Source of the DNA: Capitella teleta
Lineage: Eukaryota > Annelida > Polychaeta > Capitellidae
Assembly (NCBI GenBank): GCA_000328365.1
Contig: KB301771.1
Span: 294,021-358,020 of the forward strand
DNA: 64,000 nt
Direction: 5' to 3'
The position numbers and the translations under genes are program-made. Below the pieces are notes generated by a model that searched no databases, was not told where the DNA came from, and saw only the letters and a list, made by a program, of their open reading frames with translations. Shown piece by piece: positions 25,206 through 35,649 of this stretch (the stretch's first letter is position 1; each line of letters begins with the position of its first letter).

Positions 25206-27416
25206 CCAAGTAGTTTTTTCACCGAAAGAAATTTAACATCTGAAATGCTGAATTCTACAACGAATGCTATCATGATATACATGTATATATAGAACTCGTA
25301 GAAGTTGTAATCATTGGATCACCTATTTCGTCGTACCTTTCTTGTGATCTCTATATTGCCTGGCGTTTCAATTGGCGCATATATACAGTATTTACTACCA
25401 ATATGATATTATCACAATCTTGATTTTATAAAAATTTACTTTTCACACGGTGGCATTCAACATGCAGATGAATTGGAGACTTCATTCTTGCAGAAATAAT
25501 CTAACCATACGATATGATGCNNNNNNNNNNNNNNNNNNNNNNNNNNNNNNNNNNNNNNNNNNNNNNNNNNGGCAATGGGCCGTTCTCCTTTAGATCAGGG
25601 CCGCTGGGTTCAAGTAAGACCTACTGACGAATCATATACTTATTATATTTCGTGATTGTACTGTTAATAATTAATTTAATGTTATAACTATCACTCATTC
25701 ACTTTGTATTCCTATGAGAGTTTTATTTGGGAAATGGCCTCAATAAAAGTGGTTTCTAAACAACGACCATTGCAGAAGGAAAAAAACGTTACACAACATT
25801 ACATACTAATAATTACAGCATTAATAATAGTGTTGATAAAAAAGATAAACATATATAAGGTAGATAAACATAGAAATACATTAATGTGGAATTTACCTTA
25901 ATCGATCGACGTTACTAAAATTAAATACTAAAGAGATACTGAAGAGAGTGGGCTGAACAAATTTTGAATTGTTAATTATTTCAATTTATAATTATACTTT
26001 ATGGAACTGGTCATAGTTTTATATCCTTGTTTTCCCTTTTCCCTAATTAATGCATGATACGTATATTATGTACTGTTATAATCAAATGTTCCCGAACATT
26101 TGCCCAAATAAAGACAGAAACTCAAATCCGGGTTTCCGATAAGTTCCAGATTTGACATAGGCTCCATTTCGAATGACGAAAATATGAATTGATTCTATAG
26201 TCATAAATTCCCTTCGAATTGAAAATAGTGTAAAATATGTCATTTTCGAATTGTTTAAAGAGGACCTCTGTTCATTTTGGAACCTTTTTAGATCGGTTAT
26301 GTGGGCTTTATTGGGTGACGAGAAACAATTTTCGAAAAATTTGGCCAACTGTGAATGATATTCAAGGCAAATTAAAATACGAATTTCCTGCTCAAGCAGA
26401 ATAGTTTGAAACGAGATGAGTGCGAGCTTTCTTTTATGAAAAATGATGAAAGATCTGCTCACTCGACGGCTCCCATTGTTAACAATAGAAGAAATACTTT
26501 TATGCCGTCATGACGGTATGAAATCGAACGCGAGAAGAAAGCGAGATTTTAAACCTCTCAAATTCAATGTATGTAGGAATTAGCCCAAAGCAAGCGTATT
26601 GTCTAAAAAATATGTCAGGAAGAACGCGTATATGTCTTTTGGAGTGAATCCTCTGTCATCCGTTTATGGTTCAAAACAACCAGAGGTCCTCTTTAAATTA
26701 AGGGAGCATTGTACCGGAACGAAACTTGCATCCTTTGTTTTCTGGGCGCTTAACTCTCATTATTTCGCCATCTTTACTTTTTGAGATTCGATGTCATTCG
26801 TGCATCGGCGTCCAATTAATTATGGAATCCTATATCGGACTAGCTGAGATGAGTTTCCGGGAATATCGAACATATAGTGCTCTGGGATCCTCGACACCAG
26901 GGACCCGCTTTGCTTCAAAAGTATGATTCTCAAACCAATGGCTATGGGGATCTTATTCCGTAACCTGGATTGACTCATGCAGCCTGTTCAGAGAAGCCAA
27001 CATTGTGAATGGCCCTCGAGGTCGTTAAGTTAGCAGTACTAAAATTGTTCGGAGATTAGTCCAAACAGAAAAGTTAACCGCTGGTTTCCGGATAACTTTA
27101 AAATTTCTCTAGCTTACATTTCACTGCCTAATATGCTTTTAATCGGATGAAATAGCCGACATGAGCGACCAGTTAGGACCACATGGCCTTATAGTTTAAC
27201 ACCTTAATAATTAGCATGACCATGTGAGCCGTTGTATCATAATGCAATAAGGAGGGGGACCAATGCCTGCAATATCAAATGATCTTCATAATCCGAGAAA
27301 AGGGGAAAAATTATTGTACGGTACATTCCAATTCACATCCATATGTTGGAGAGTCGTCATACAGGATCCATGCTGTCTGATGGAAGTCACAGCTGTATCG
27401 TAATTCATTTTTTATC

Positions 27417-27448
<32 letters not shown>

Positions 27449-29888
27449 AATCTCCAATCCACACATTTTTGAGCTTGTGACCTTTATTTTTGCGGACTGT
27501 AGTGGCCACCGAAGCCTCCTGTTGATTTCGGATGGTTTTCCGAAACTTATGAAGCGCACTATGTCATGCGGCTCATGCCCAAATGGCTAATATTTGCATA
27601 TATTTCACTAAATATTATTTTATTTCAAACTATACCGGTGGTTTTGCCGTCGTTTGCTTGTTTGCAAAGCACCGGTGTAACAGTCTCTATTGTCCCTTGA
27701 AAAGGTAGTCCGGCGGACTCTAAGTCCTGGTTTGTATAATCCTGGGACTTCATGTTCTAGGAGTAGTAGTCCGGCAGACAACTATTCCTAGGGCATATAG
27801 TCTTAACATTAGGATTAGTAGTCTCAGTGGAACTATACATGCTAGGATGGATAGTCCGCTGCATTGGATTAGAGCCAATAACAATTGTATAGGGCGTGAA
27901 ATTGTGTTTATTACGATTGGTACAACTTTATATTAGCTGGATTGACTGCTTGCTTCAATTCTCGATCTATATTTTTTCAACTTGCAGACTGATTCCTTTC
28001 TGTCACTGGCAGGATGGTGTAAGGGTCGATCCAACTATCGTCGTTAAATAATTTCAGATGCCCCTCAACTCGGAAGTATTTCAAACTTTCTTCTTGATTG
28101 CAAATGCGCTGTTTCCAATATTACTATATCCACCCTAGGGAATTATTGTGATCGGCGCATGATCGACCTTTTTGGGTCATTCCTCGTGAACAGACGAAAT
28201 CAGCAAGGATATATTAAAAAAAAACCCTTATCGTTTGTTATACTCATTCTAAAAACCGTATCAGCTTCTCACCATTTCTTGTCGATTGAGAACAGCTATA
28301 TATACATGACAATAAATAAAATGCCACAGTAGAGGAGTAGCCAAACACCACGGCATACCGCATGGATAAATAATGTTTTTCGTATGATTCAACATTGAAG
28401 GACACCATGCCAAATTCCCAACAACGAAATAGAAAAAAAAATAAATAAAAATAAATAAATACAAAAAAAAAAAAAAAAATCGTGAAAACTCTCGGTATCA
28501 TAATGTTCAGGAAATGAAGTCCCATTCAGTATTTAAGAAATAAATAAAAGAATTATTCTGTGGAGATGAGATTCGAACAAACTAACTTAACAAACTATAT
28601 TTATAAGTCTCACTATGTTACACACTACGCCATATGAGAAGGTAATTTACTTAATTTTTGTGAGTGATATGCTTCAAGAGCATATAGAAGTATATCAGCA
28701 GCCGGACAAGGCCCTGTGTTTGCTGTAACAGAGTGTATAGTCCCCCGGGATAGGTAGTCTTAGCTTCTGCTAGATAGAAAATATATTTTACATAGCTAGG
28801 ATAGTTAATCCTACTAGGACTACCATTGCCAGATAAATTGCTAGGAATGGTGGTCCGAAGGACTACCCTTTCAGTAGGACTATACATGCTGTTAAGGCTC
28901 CGACAAATCGACAGTCTACAGCTTGGTGAGCTACATGTATAATTATCATGACAAACAGGCCAAACTCATCCCCAAAGTTATGCAACTTTTTATAATATTA
29001 TAATTATCCCGTAACCAGTATTACTGGCTAACAAATAGCAAACAAACAAACTGATAAGACAAAATATGCTAACCAAATATGCATTAAAGCCTAACTGCTA
29101 ATTAACGTGGCAGTCCAGACTTATTTAAACACACGTAAACCGGATTACTTGCTTTCCACAGAAGCAATTCCCCGCTGCTTCACTCCTGACTTCTTCCAAC
29201 AAGACTGGTTGCAAGGCAGCAAGGAGAGCGACACCACGAACGCCATCATCCGTGAGTACGCCCAGAGAACCTACCGCCATCCACTCCTGTGCCCACGTTT
29301 TGCTCTCTGTGCAGGTGGCACACGCAAAGCAGCCTTGACCTTGCTAGTGAGCTACGTCCTCCTCATCATCGGCGTCATCAATGGGATCAGAGGAACGCTC
29401 ACAAGGAACAAACACGCCGTCTTAGGCGCTGTCTTCTTCGTCCTTTCAGGTATCTTGACGGAAAATTACATCGGACACATATTCATGGTATATTATAGAC
29501 CTAATGATAACCTGACCATTTTTCAGGTCTGTTCCTTCTCACATCCATCCTGCTCTATATGCTCGCGGTCAACGACGAAGTGGGACACCGACCCAAACCG
29601 GCCCCTGGAGATCCAGGGCCGCAGTTCAGCTACACTTACAACTGGAGCATGTGGCACGCGGTTTCGTCGTACATTTTTGTCAACATGTCTGCCGTTGTTA
29701 TTGTTTATTTATCGCAACGAAGGATGAAAGAAGAAGGAGAAGATAAAGAAAAAGACCCGGATGAGTTCGCTATGGCCGCCATGAAGCGACTGGTTCAGTT
29801 GGTGAACATTGCGGGCAGGAGACCACCCTCTGGTTCCGCTGGAAATCGGTTCGAAATGGTCGAAGTATCGCCAATAACCGTGATGTAA
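24155..29888 (+). CDS. Four-helix claudin/PMP22/CACNG-superfamily membrane protein
   Basis: Four exons join in phase: 24155-24461, 29162-29251, 29315-29449, 29527-29888. They total 894 nt and 297 residues. Helix 1 is FVISLNLTALLTFTVALTTG. The first extracellular loop carries the superfamily motif: GGW, then GLWSLCVRLVC (W-GLW-C-C), an NMT glycosylation site, and a GTDYAP element reminiscent of the TDYW of calcium-channel gamma subunits. Helices 2 and 3 are LLVSYVLLIIGVI and VLGAVFFVLSGLFLL; helix 4 is SYIFVNMSAVVIVYL. The cytoplasmic tail is charged and ends PITVM, which fits a class I PDZ ligand (T at -2). Four coding exons is also the TARP gene layout. I favour a CACNG/TARP-like channel-associated protein; a plain claudin is less likely. 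The first intron is 4.7 kb and contains the N gap. Confidence 0.82.
25521..25570. other. Assembly gap (50 Ns)
   Basis: A run of exactly 50 N lies inside the first intron of the CACNG-like gene. The round number suggests a placeholder of unknown true size. A 27-base T run at 25175-25201 lies about 320 bp before it. Confidence 0.95.
26259..26692. mobile_element. MITE with TTAA duplication, family T2
   Basis: TTAA at 26255-26258 and 26693-26696 flanks a 434-bp non-coding element. Its ends are inverted repeats: AGAGGACCTCTGTTCATTTT on the left and, read inward from the right, AGAGGACCTCTGGTTGTTTT. The outer 11 bases are themselves palindromic. This is a single copy in the window, inside the first intron of the CACNG-like gene. 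It differs in sequence from family T1 but shares the TTAA target. Confidence 0.75.
27706..28030 (+). repeat. TAGTCC-rich interspersed repeat, copy 1
   Basis: The text alternates variants of TAGTCC and CTAGGA (for example GGACTATACATGCTAGGATG-like stretches) and then runs into a unique tail, ATTGGATTA to GTTTATTACGATTGGT. The same order of blocks occurs at 52119-52445 on the same strand. A shorter stretch of the same character lies at 28725-28890. No terminal repeats or coding capacity were found. Confidence 0.65.
28725..28890 (+). repeat. TAGTCC-rich repeat, partial copy
   Basis: It contains repeated TAGTCC/GGACTA and CTAGGAT words like those at 27706 and 52119, but lacks the conserved tail. 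It lies in the same intron as the first copy. Confidence 0.45.
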
Positions 29889-30011
29889 ACACGTGAATTT
29901 TATCCTAAGAGAAGAAGCGAAACTTTATTGCTGATGACCTTTTGACGCAATTGTAACAGATGGAAACACTTAAACACCCAAGTCTTCCACGCGCCATCGC
30001 GCACGTTATGT

Positions 30012-30956
30012 TCATCTTAGGTCAACTTCTGAGTTGAAGAAGCACTGGATATCACGCAGGAAGCCGTTGTCTTCGACGAAACCCTGCCAGTCACCCCGCA
30101 ACCACTTCAAGCGTTCTTGGGTTTTGCCGCAATCCCAACCGACCTGCATAAAGATCATAACGCATTTATCATAAGTTTCGCGTCGGGTTGTTGAAAAAAT
30201 ACATGTACAAAGTTTAATTTCAAAGTCACAATGCTGACGTAATAATTATAGTCTCAGAAAACAATTGTTCAAAGGTGGCGTGCATGCTTGCAGGAAAACA
30301 TTTAAGTGCAATGTTACTATATTTATCATTATTATTTAGCACACATTAATTACGATGCAATTAATCATAGAAAATTCATAAAATATGTATAAAATACATA
30401 CGCATGTGTAATTTAGCAGTGTTCATAATTATATATTAATTAGTATAAACTAAGTAAATTAGGAAATTTGTAATTCACAACATTTTCATAATATTTGTTA
30501 TTAATAATACGAGTAGGCTTTCTAGCATCTGTCACAGAAGCCAGTTCCATGTTTGACTATTTGTGGGTTTTTAATTCGTCTTCTATATATATTTTGATTG
30601 CATCATTCTCTGAATTAATGTTACTCGACCAGACAGACCTCATTCCTATAAATATGTGTATACCTGAAATATAATAATTATTCTGAAGTAAGCACAACAG
30701 AATCGAGACGGGAATGCTCTTAAAGAAAAAAGATTAAATCGGTTGCCATGGTTACACTTATCTTTTCGTACCTTGACATCTTTCACAAAACCTCCAACGC
30801 CGAGAATTTTCCCGAACGCCTGGCAAAAACTTTGCAAATCAAGAAATTTGAAAGTTCTCTTGTGGATCTCGTTGAGTCGCCGCCATTCGTCCGGTTTGTA
30901 TTCTGGGGGGCAAAGGTCAGAGTTCGGAAGCCGAAACACATCGTCGACTCTAGATG

Positions 30957-30989
<33 letters not shown>

Positions 30990-32743
30990 GTTACGATTAC
31001 AATCATAATGCACCCACTGTGACCAACCGTAGGTCGATGCATTCAAATCCGGTTTTATTAGCCACAGAATGCACAGAACCACAGCTCACTGATCTTCCGT
31101 TCATAACCACAGTTCTCGGTGAATCAGCTGGAAAATAGAAAGCAAGACGAGGTTCATTCCGCTTGTTACTCAATTGGCTGTTGGTGTACCTCGGGTGGGG
31201 CTGTCATAATGTACCCTATACGTGGGGTAACTTTCTTTCGTCAAGACCACAGCTCTTGCAGAAACCTTCTCCCCAAGTCGCTCTCGGTCTTCGTAATCAT
31301 AACGCACCTCATTCATGTCATCCTTTTCCGGTGCGTTATGATTGACATGTTTTGGCAGAGATGATCGGCAGTTGAGAAGTTGGTTTACTAAGAAAGATTT
31401 AGTGTTTTCTAGAACGGACATCTCTACTTGATGCCCCAGCATCCATGAGATGTGCATACTGGTTTTCCGCTGTAAATAGAAATGTGTGCATTCGGATGAC
31501 ATGGACAGATGGGTTAAATGAACAGATATATCGGTCAAGGGAATATTGGAGCTATCCATTTTGGATTTGTGTTTACAAATAGAACTTGCATGCAACGTGC
31601 AGGTAAGGATTTCGCCCTTGAATAGTTATCAAATACCTACATTACAATATAATTATTACATTATAATTATTACATTAATAATTAATAATAATTATTACAT
31701 TATAATTATAATTATAATTATATACTTTAGTGCGATGATGGTTTATTACAACCTTTATTCTGCAGAGACTAGGATATTGAACTAACACATCACATTGGGT
31801 CAATTGCAGCAATGTAATTCATATTCCTTTCAGGGCTGGGACTTTGTCATTCTTGACCAATTTAAGCCAGCGAATTTTAATATTCGCAATCTTCTCAATA
31901 ATATTCATTGAAAACACTGACATCAAAGGATCGGAATCCTAATGCGAATTTCTTCTGCATTACATCTTCGAGTGTGCAATCCGAATTCTGATTGTAAATT
32001 GTGAGATATCTAGCAGCACATGTTCAATTATGGATCCTCCATCACCCAAATGACCGAATGGCCGCATTGGCGACAAGAGCAGTGGCCATTGATCAATTAA
32101 AATTGATCCATATTTGATGCGTGATTCCCATTCGATTGCAACTTCGCCATTGTTCAATTTGTTTGCTTCCGGGAATTTCCTGGCGTATGTCAGATATCAG
32201 AGACAGATAATCAATCAGCAAACAAGTGCTGCTATTTGAATGCGAATTAGAAGCCATCCAGGGGCCTCAGTCACCCGTTACCCTGAACGTGTAAACCGCC
32301 AAATCAAACACACACACAGTAGACGCTCTAAGCGAATGTCGCATCCTTTAACCGTTTTAGTTCATCGTTATAATTATATTATAAACAATGCATGTTGCAC
32401 ACATTATGGTAGATTGGTAAACAACATTTTTTAATTGTGCAATATGATTATCTGAGGTTTTTACTACCTTGAAGTCAAAGTATGAATTTAGATACTTATA
32501 TTGAGTAATGCCTATATAATTAACGATTAAGCATTGAGACAACCAAAGAGGTCCCACCTTTGCCCTGCCATTCGCTCCACTCTGTTGCCGAAGACACTTG
32601 GTCCACTTCCCTTTGATGAACTGAACACTGTTTTGTAGGATTTCCTTCTCCAAATCTTTCTCAAGTCGTTCGCTTCGCAGTTCCACCAGAGATGCGACCT
32701 GACCGACACCCAAGAGGCACAAGAAGAGTTGTTCTGGCTGCAT
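30012..32743 (-). CDS. Small secreted protein, family not recognised
   Basis: Five exons are supported: 32743-32558, 31469-31428, 31127-31028, 30949-30772, 30143-30012 (stop TGA). Exon 1 starts at an ATG 41 bp below a TATA box and encodes a signal-peptide-like start (MQPEQLFLCLLGVGQVAS) followed by a charged helix. Exons 2-5 join in phase and give VNGR-type text: VVMNGRSVSCGSVHSVANK, GFECIDLRVDDVFRLPNSDL, CPPEYKPDEWRRL and VGWDCGKTQERLKWLRGDW, with about seven cysteines. Exon 1 ends in phase 0 while the 42-nt exon 2 needs phase 1, so at least one further exon is missing between them. No transmembrane helix is seen in the C-terminal part. I do not recognise the family; an extracellular role is inferred from the signal peptide and cysteines. 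The exon 4 acceptor uses a 32-base A run (T run on the coding strand) as its pyrimidine tract. Confidence 0.65.
30957..30988. repeat. Poly-A/T run forming a splice-site pyrimidine tract
   Basis: Thirty-two consecutive A on the plus strand. On the minus strand this is a T run just upstream of the CATCTAG acceptor of the secreted-protein gene, so it probably serves as its polypyrimidine tract. Confidence 0.7.
31295..31343. repeat. Hairpin with perfect 14-bp arms (AATCATAACGCACC)
   Basis: AATCATAACGCACC at 31295-31308 is perfectly complemented by GGTGCGTTATGATT at 31330-31343, with a 21-bp loop. The same word (GTGCGTTATGA/TCATAACGCAC) occurs in inverted pairs at 56529-56591 and singly near 30164, 39896 and 4189. 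It lies in an intron of the secreted-protein gene and may be a tiny inverted-repeat element. Confidence 0.6.
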
Positions 32744-32783
32744 GATTCTCTCACGAACTAAGCCCCTCGCAGGACTCTCAACT

Positions 32784-32792
32784 CTTTTTATA
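32784..32792 (-). promoter_or_regulatory. TATA box of the secreted-protein gene
   Basis: On the minus strand TATAAAAAG lies 41 bp upstream of the start codon at 32743. Position and sequence are near-ideal for a TATA box. Confidence 0.65.
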
Positions 32793-32799
32793 AGGACTG

Positions 32800-35649
32800 C
32801 GTGGCGCACGCTTGCAAAAGGTCCATTCACGCGGTGCATGGCAGCGATCGTTTTGCAGTGATTTGCAGCGGCGTTTGCACCGCAAGACCGCAGTTTGTCT
32901 TTCGTGGAACAAAACCTGGGCAAGTCTTGGGAGGTGGTTTCCTCGACAAACGAAGCCAATAGGCACGAGTGCCGTTGACATAAAGAAGCATATATAGGGT
33001 TATATAGGAGGGGTCGGAACACGGCTTGAGTCCGCAATCTGGAAGGTGCATAGTTTTGTAACGATTTTAGGCTTGTATTTTTAGAGGTTGTTTTCACACA
33101 AGTTCTATATTATAGCTGCATGTATAGGGCCAATACTTATGTGAGTCTACACGTTGTATTCGTACATAATACAGGGTAAGGTTATATTTCGTTTGACGTA
33201 ATATAATACATGCAGCATCACGAGTGAAGATGTTGTAATGTAAGTGTTAATTGTTGTCGAATGTTGGTTCGTCAAGTGCGAAAGAAACCCACTTGTTTAT
33301 TAACACGGGCCAACATGGCAAATTGAGAGGAGTGTGGTGTCATCTCAAGTACACTGACCTCTGTGGTGATCGTATAGCTAACGAAATGACCTCTCTGCAC
33401 TCAAGAGACAGAGACCTACGTGTTCTTATAATTTACACACCAACGTCCCCAGCCCTCCTTGGCTGAGACCACAGATCTTACAAATAATAGCGTCGATATT
33501 CAGATCTATGATCAACATCCGGACGATGCTGGGGTGTGCAATAGATCAACAGGAATGCGGATTGAAATGGGCTCCGGTGGATTCTTGGATCTTTCACGTA
33601 AATGTAATGCGTGGCGTGCAGAAATATAAAAAAGACGTCACTTTTTACTACTTGTGCATACATGTAATTACAAGTTCGGATCAGCTTTACTATTCTTTAT
33701 GAAACCTCATGTTCTGTTTCTGTTCTCATAAAATTTCTCCAATAAATGCATTTCCAGTGAGTATTGAAGCCGAGCCAATTGGTGATGGGGCCTCCCGTTT
33801 GACACATAATACATGAAAGGGCGATGAGGTCTAACACTATCGATGGACAGTGGATGGTTCTCCTGCGGAATGACCGGGAGCTGGAAGTATCTCATTAGGC
33901 TTAAAAGCGTGACGGCTTAATACCGTTCATACGCAGGTGCATGATTATGATTCCAGGTGCAGACGATTTCCAGCAACAAAGGTGCCCTTACAGACGCTTA
34001 TGTGAGCACATATTATTACATTACTACCGAATTTATAAAGAACCTATATTCGTGTTTATAAACGTGTAGCAGACTGTCACGCATTTAGGTGTTGTAAAAT
34101 GATATATAAATTGACATCAAATTTCAATCGCTTTTACTGTGCACACTGCATGCACTTTATAATTTGCACCAAATGAACTGAGAGATCAAAGGAACGGTAT
34201 CCTATGCACCGTAGTTCAACTCCTTTCAACTCACCCTTTTTTATCAGAATCATTACGTCAGCTATTTACTCATGCCGTTTAAATTGTCCTTCTAGTCTAC
34301 ATAATGTTTAAGAAATCTAGGCATTTTTTATTGTTCTCTCTCTTTGAATTCTTACATGTCCGCGATTCTCGGAGCGGATAATTGATTCTGAATGTATGGA
34401 TTCATTTATTTCATTGATCCTTGTTAACTCTCCATGGCTCAGAAATGCATTCAGCATGGATTCTGCTTCGGCCATACATGTCTCGGTTCCAACGCTACAA
34501 CCCATGTCTTCGCTGCAGAGTGTGGATAGTTTAGGATCTCCTAATTCTTTGCATGCTCTTTGCATGTTTTTGTCGAGGGTTTCCTTGTATCAATCGATGA
34601 AGACCAGAAGACGAGGACCAGAAGACGAGGAAACCACGATCAACCATTACATAATTACTTTTTACGGCACACTCCTCGTATCCGCAGCTCTGACCGCAGT
34701 AAGTGACGACAAATGATCGCCGTGGAGATTTATTTGCATTTATTAACACTTACTGGCCACAAACGTCACTGGGAGTTGATTGCAGGAAAATAACGTATTT
34801 TCAGGATGAGTGTAATTCATTGAAGCATAGCTGTGCTCGTGAGTTTTCACACATCAGAGAGAGAGGAAGAAAAAATAATGAAATAAATTCAGATTATTTT
34901 TGCGTTCCTCTATGATTCATGGTGGATTCAATCTATATTGAAAATTCAGTATATATATTTATACAGCAATTTGGATACAAACAAGGAAATAATCACGATC
35001 AACTCTGTTCATCTCTGACAGCATGACAAGTGTGCGTTTTAGAATCAAATCTGTCAATTCAGACACATTATATCGCGTCAGTAATAGTTAGATATGAACG
35101 ATTGATATTCGGTGCCAGAACAAGAAAATGTGTGAGCATGAATCAATCAGTATTGCTTGAGATACACAAAGTATTGCTTCAATAAAAAATGAATAAAACT
35201 GTGTACACGGTGTGGTGTATGATGCCATAATACTTAGATCCTGTTTAGACCCAGCAATGAACACACATTCATAATGCCTTTTAAGTCCGTTTCACTCACA
35301 TACAAAGTGCTCAAACAATTATAACCAAGTATGTCACAAAGCCATACAATGCAAACATCAAGATAATAGAATATGAAAGTTGAATATAATTACAGTGAAT
35401 AGGACATCTGTTGTGTGAATGGGGGCAAACGTCTCTACAGTTCTTGTGATGAAAAAGGTGATTCCAAAAATCCTTCAAAGTAAACAAAAAATACCATTCA
35501 GACGCAAAGAACTATAACTATACCGAAAGATTTGCTAGCAATTTTTACTTTGAAACTACCAATTTGTTGTCGTTGTAATCCATGAAAATTGTATTGGCTA
35601 TAATAATGCATCTTCCTATCATGCGCTTAGAAATACAATTAAGGGGTCA
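32800..35649. other. Intergenic region between secreted protein and cyclase genes
   Basis: No supported gene. A minus-strand frame at 34317-34565 has coding-like text with three spaced cysteines (TLCSEDMGCSVGTETC) and could be an unplaced exon, but no splice sites or relatives confirm it. The stretch 33480-34300 and the part after 34900 hold nothing I recognise. Confidence 0.45.

Noticed and set aside
30743-31138. Plus-strand 131-codon frame across the A run
   Set aside because: It is antisense to two well-supported exons of the secreted-protein gene and passes through a 32-base A run as polylysine.
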